Assembly (NCBI RefSeq): GCF_022884085.1
Contig: NZ_JAGGCS010000010.1
Span: 62,001-126,000, forward strand
DNA: 64,000 nt
DNA from: Paenirhizobium cremeum
GTDB lineage: Bacteria > Pseudomonadota > Alphaproteobacteria > Rhizobiales > Rhizobiaceae
Reading direction: 5' to 3'
Shown: one piece after another, positions 62,501 to 64,000 of the stretch
Layout of the letters: every line of letters begins with the position of its first letter
How positions within the stretch are numbered: the first letter of the stretch is position 1
The notes under the pieces: model-generated
Told to the model about the DNA's origin: nothing
Seen by the model: the letters and a program-made list of their open reading frames with translations, nothing else
The model's database searches: none
Position numbers and translations under genes: made by a program

Positions 62501-62598
62501 ATGATGGCCATGCTGAGCAGGGCACCTCCCAGCAGCAGAAAATCCGCTCCGGATTGTTCTCCGTCGCTGCGCGCCATGATCATCTTACTGTAATTCAA
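59530..62598 (-). CDS. CHASE-PAS-PAS-GGDEF-EAL c-di-GMP protein
   Basis: 1022 aa from ATG at 62598 (ATG codons at residues 6 and 8 are alternatives). Order: membrane segment (about 20-40), periplasmic sensor part of the CHASE type (40-250), second membrane segment (about 248-268), two PAS domains (285-420 and 450-580) each followed by a coiled-coil linker, GGDEF at residues 673-677 (RIGGDEF), and EAL at 801-803 (GAEALVRW). Both catalytic motifs are intact (later DDFGTGHTS and VAEGVESHEH). It senses an outer signal and controls c-di-GMP. No neighbour partner. Confidence 0.94.
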   Translation of the reverse strand: MNYSKMIMARSDGEQSGADFLLLGGALLSMAIIGAGVMLDKWSAAASLDAARQHIAEDLRLMHSSIEARIEADTAAANHLADMIAADPTISQASFDAMTANLAARTPHIESVEYKPGLREGRGGPVIKLQDSQTLLLDVPVPALGFDRSLGSVVLSMNAGRTIEASGLLKGKDAAAASHLTGEHLDVAIREMPADGPGKFLYGSPGLSLKDPVSERMSVPGGSWEILAAPSDGWQTAHQSRLPARLGIFAAVIAMILPVLVTLLLLRERNRNIARLKAREEALFEVTQRLNLAMDTSNIGIWELEEKTGQLFWDERAASLHGCAAGEIARQDRLDDWYRVIHADDRETIELRIFASMSPLGQQSWDIQYRVGLSDGSIRHLRSVGAPCAGANGAGRQIGIVFDITADAMFTETLRIAKETSDIKNAELELALDELSAREHQLAELSQKLDLALASYNCGIWEGDPVNGTAIWDERMHQLYNLPNKNRPVTKHEWLSALHQDDRQPILLATNRALNSGITLNNLQRVLLPNNELRYVRSVGQVHIGKDGRKKIIGIAFDVTADAKIAEELRAAKAEADARNIELELAKNRIEFNALHDPLTSLANRRKLDVELEELTRSAGRQRSRFTILHLDLDRFKEINDTLGHAAGDAMLVHASRVLQRNVVRGDLVARIGGDEFVILAKRQTTAEELSKLSEAIIAEMSKPIDFEGFSCRCGVSIGIAQSSGLFPDAGRVLINADIALYQAKEKGRNRYEFFTPDLQANIFARKRMADEILAGLEHDEFTVWYQPQFAAGSMELTGAEALVRWRHPDQGVLPTNRFLKVAEELNVMARIDQLVLETALKDQMRWTSLGLRLPRISVNVSSRRLHDDALVEQLEGLSIASGSICFELVESIFLDESDDVATRNIERIKALGIDIEIDDFGTGHTSIVSLLRLKPKRLKIDRQLVMPIVNSLQERALVRSIIEIARSLGVETVAEGVESHEHAALLRQLGCDFLQGYAFAKPLPFDEFTRFARGLPQRKAS

Positions 62599-62913
62599 GT
62601 CCCCGGAGCCCCCGCTGCACGTCGAACGATCCTAGGGGGCGGTAGTTAATTTAGCATTGCGTGGGAAATATTTGCGGCGGTCCGTTCAGGCACTTTCCAC
62701 ACGCTGTAGTTACTTGAAGCGATTGGAATTTCCAGCGTTCCTCGAAAAGTTGTCGGCGGTGTCGGGATAACGATTGCGGCGGCTTGATCGCCGCCTCAAT
62801 TCCGGTCATCAATCACACCGAAAATGACATCTTTGCGGGCGACTTTTGCCACATTCTGGAGGCTTATTTTGAGACACATTCTGAATCGGTCATTTCTGGT
62901 GAAAGTCATTCGC
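62599..62913. other. Gap before the DUF1344 gene
   Basis: About 315 bases shared by two divergent promoters. There is a GGCGGC-TTGATC-GCCGCC hairpin at 62778-62795 in the leader of the DUF1344 gene. No gene is seen. Confidence 0.4.
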
Positions 62914-63174
62914 ATGCGGGTCATGATTGCAGTTCTTCTGGCGACGGCGAGTTTCCTGTCTCCGCTCAGCGTTCTGGCAGGCAGTTCGGACGTCGAAGCC
63001 ACCATCAAGTCCGTGAATGTCGAGAACCTCAGCCTCGTTCTCGACGACGGCAAGACCTATTCCCTGCCGGAGGAGTTCAACTTCGACGGGCTGCAGAGCG
63101 GCGTGAAGGTGATCGTGTTCTACACCGAAGTGGACGGCAAGCGCGTCGTCGACGATCTGGAAGTGGTGCAGTAA
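62914..63174 (+). CDS. DUF1344 family small exported protein
   Basis: 86 aa from ATG at 62914, which places a clean signal peptide (MIAVLLATASFLSPLSVLAGS) at the start; longer starts at 62824 or 62899 would put extra residues in front. The mature part, SSDVEATIKSVNVENLSLVLDDGKTYSLPEEFNFDGLQSGVKVIVFYTEVDGKRVVDDLEVVQ-like (shown in parts), matches DUF1344, a small beta-rich periplasmic family in rhizobia with no known function. Confidence 0.82.
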   Translation: MRVMIAVLLATASFLSPLSVLAGSSDVEATIKSVNVENLSLVLDDGKTYSLPEEFNFDGLQSGVKVIVFYTEVDGKRVVDDLEVVQ

Positions 63175-63202
63175 GGCACGAACCCGGGGAGCGGCGAGGC
63201 TT

Positions 63203-63793
63203 CTACAGCCAGCCGACGGATATGCCGTCCCGGTCGATCTTCAAAATACGGTCCTGCGGCACGTTCATGTCGCAGGCCTCGTCCCGGCTCCATTGGCCGA
63301 TCAGACGGAAAACGCTGCGGACGACGCCGCCATGGGTGACGCAGACGGTGGGGCGCTCCACGGAATTCAGCCAGGCGCCCACCCTCCAGGAGAGAATCTC
63401 GTAGCTTTCCGCGGCTTCGCCCGGCGGAATGAAATCCCATTTGTGTAGCCGCCGTTCCTTCACCCGGTCCGGCGTGCGCTGCTTGAGTTCGGCGATGGTC
63501 GAGCCTTCCCAGTCGCCGAAGGAAAGTTCCTTCAGCCGGTCGTCGAGACGATAGCCGTGGGGATCGAGGCCCATCGCCGAGCGGACCCGCTCCATGGTTT
63601 CCCGGGTGCGGCCGAGCGGCGAAGCGACATAGTCGAAATCAGCCGCCCGCGAGCCGAGTTCGGCCGAAAGCTGACGGCCGTTCTCGCTGGCCTGGGCGCG
63701 GCCGAAATCGTTGAGGCCGATATCCTTCTGCCCCTGCAGCCGTCCCTCGGCGTTCCAGTCGGTCTGGCCGTGACGGATCATGTAGATGAGCAC
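63203..63793 (-). CDS. Histidine phosphatase (phosphoglycerate mutase-like)
   Basis: 196 aa with the RHG motif at residues 7-9 (MIRHGQTDWNAEGRLQGQKDIGLNDFGRAQA) and the second His in VCVTHGGVVRSVF. Catalytic Arg and Glu are in SPLGRTRETMERV and KELSFGDWEG. Start is GTG at 63793. Members are phosphatases of broad or unknown substrate (GpmB-like). It lies 25 bases downstream of the fabI end on the same strand and may be co-transcribed. Confidence 0.9.
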   Translation of the reverse strand: MLIYMIRHGQTDWNAEGRLQGQKDIGLNDFGRAQASENGRQLSAELGSRAADFDYVASPLGRTRETMERVRSAMGLDPHGYRLDDRLKELSFGDWEGSTIAELKQRTPDRVKERRLHKWDFIPPGEAAESYEILSWRVGAWLNSVERPTVCVTHGGVVRSVFRLIGQWSRDEACDMNVPQDRILKIDRDGISVGWL

Positions 63794-63818
63794 GGCCGAA
63801 AAACCCCGGTAAGAGACG

Positions 63819-64000
<182 letters not shown>

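Noticed and set aside
59650-62649. A 999-codon plus-strand open frame
   Set aside because: It mirrors the CHASE/PAS/GGDEF/EAL gene; high-GC codon use explains the long shadow frame.

Overview
The window reads as chromosomal DNA of an alphaproteobacterium of the Rhizobiales, most likely Rhizobiaceae. Reasons: high GC; a DUF982 protein and a DUF1344 protein; an iron-responsive operator of the RirA type; a TTAA-N7-TTAAC CtrA-type box; BioMNY; a cyo oxidase operon; and three copies of a roughly 100-bp intergenic repeat of a kind I recall from rhizobial genomes. This is inferred from gene content and motifs; no database search was possible. Genes are dense, many are translationally coupled, and no rRNA, tRNA, CRISPR array, phage or intact insertion sequence was seen.

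Layout. 1-4.2 kb: an iron-uptake locus (FecCD permease cut by the left edge, two tandem paralogous binding proteins) divergent from a SAM methyltransferase across a perfect TGA-N9-TCA operator. 4.3-7.2 kb: DUF982 protein, trans-aconitate methyltransferase, haloacid dehalogenase, branched-chain aminotransferase. 7.2-12.3 kb: cyoABCD plus SURF1, then an FNR/FixK-type anaerobox and an S9 oligopeptidase. 15.2-19 kb: a small unknown protein behind a CtrA-type box, a MerR-cupin pair, a Tat-exported hydrolase, GNAT and DJ-1 proteins. 18.8-20.5 kb: a cobalamin-riboswitch operon (cbtB, cbtA and an unknown gene). 20.6-23.3 kb: an accessory patch with an IS5-family remnant, HxlR regulator, azoreductase, NAD-binding protein and a broken SDR gene.

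23.3-36 kb: two c-type cytochrome genes, a LysE exporter with a divergent WYL regulator around a 28-bp palindrome, a GT87-like membrane protein, a metallophosphoesterase, a bestrophin, a GGDEF-EAL protein, a sulfide:quinone oxidoreductase, an AI-2E-family permease and an SDR lacking the usual active-site lysine. 35.8-40.6 kb: pqqABCDE and a sorbosone-dehydrogenase-like PQQ enzyme. 41-46 kb: RidA and FAD-monooxygenase genes with a divergent TetR and two tandem operators, then bioMNY. 46-54.7 kb: an AlkZ/YcaQ-type glycosylase with a decayed copy of its 3' end 0.5 kb away, a SnoaL-like protein, an MBL hydrolase/PNPOx pair with a divergent LysR, two cupins around a winged-helix/TPR regulator, and a MazG-like protein. 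54.7-64 kb: a MocR regulator and EamA exporter around a 26-bp palindrome, the aroC-ribB pair, a large CHASE/PAS/GGDEF/EAL protein, a DUF1344 protein, a histidine phosphatase and the 3' end of fabI.

Regulation is unusually legible. Iron (RirA-type operator), B12 (riboswitch), oxygen (anaerobox), the cell cycle (CtrA-type box) and three local repressor/operator pairs can be read directly from the sequence. The least explained items are the iron-linked methyltransferase with its two Cys-Cys binding proteins, the unknown gene at the end of the cbt operon, and the CtrA-box small protein.
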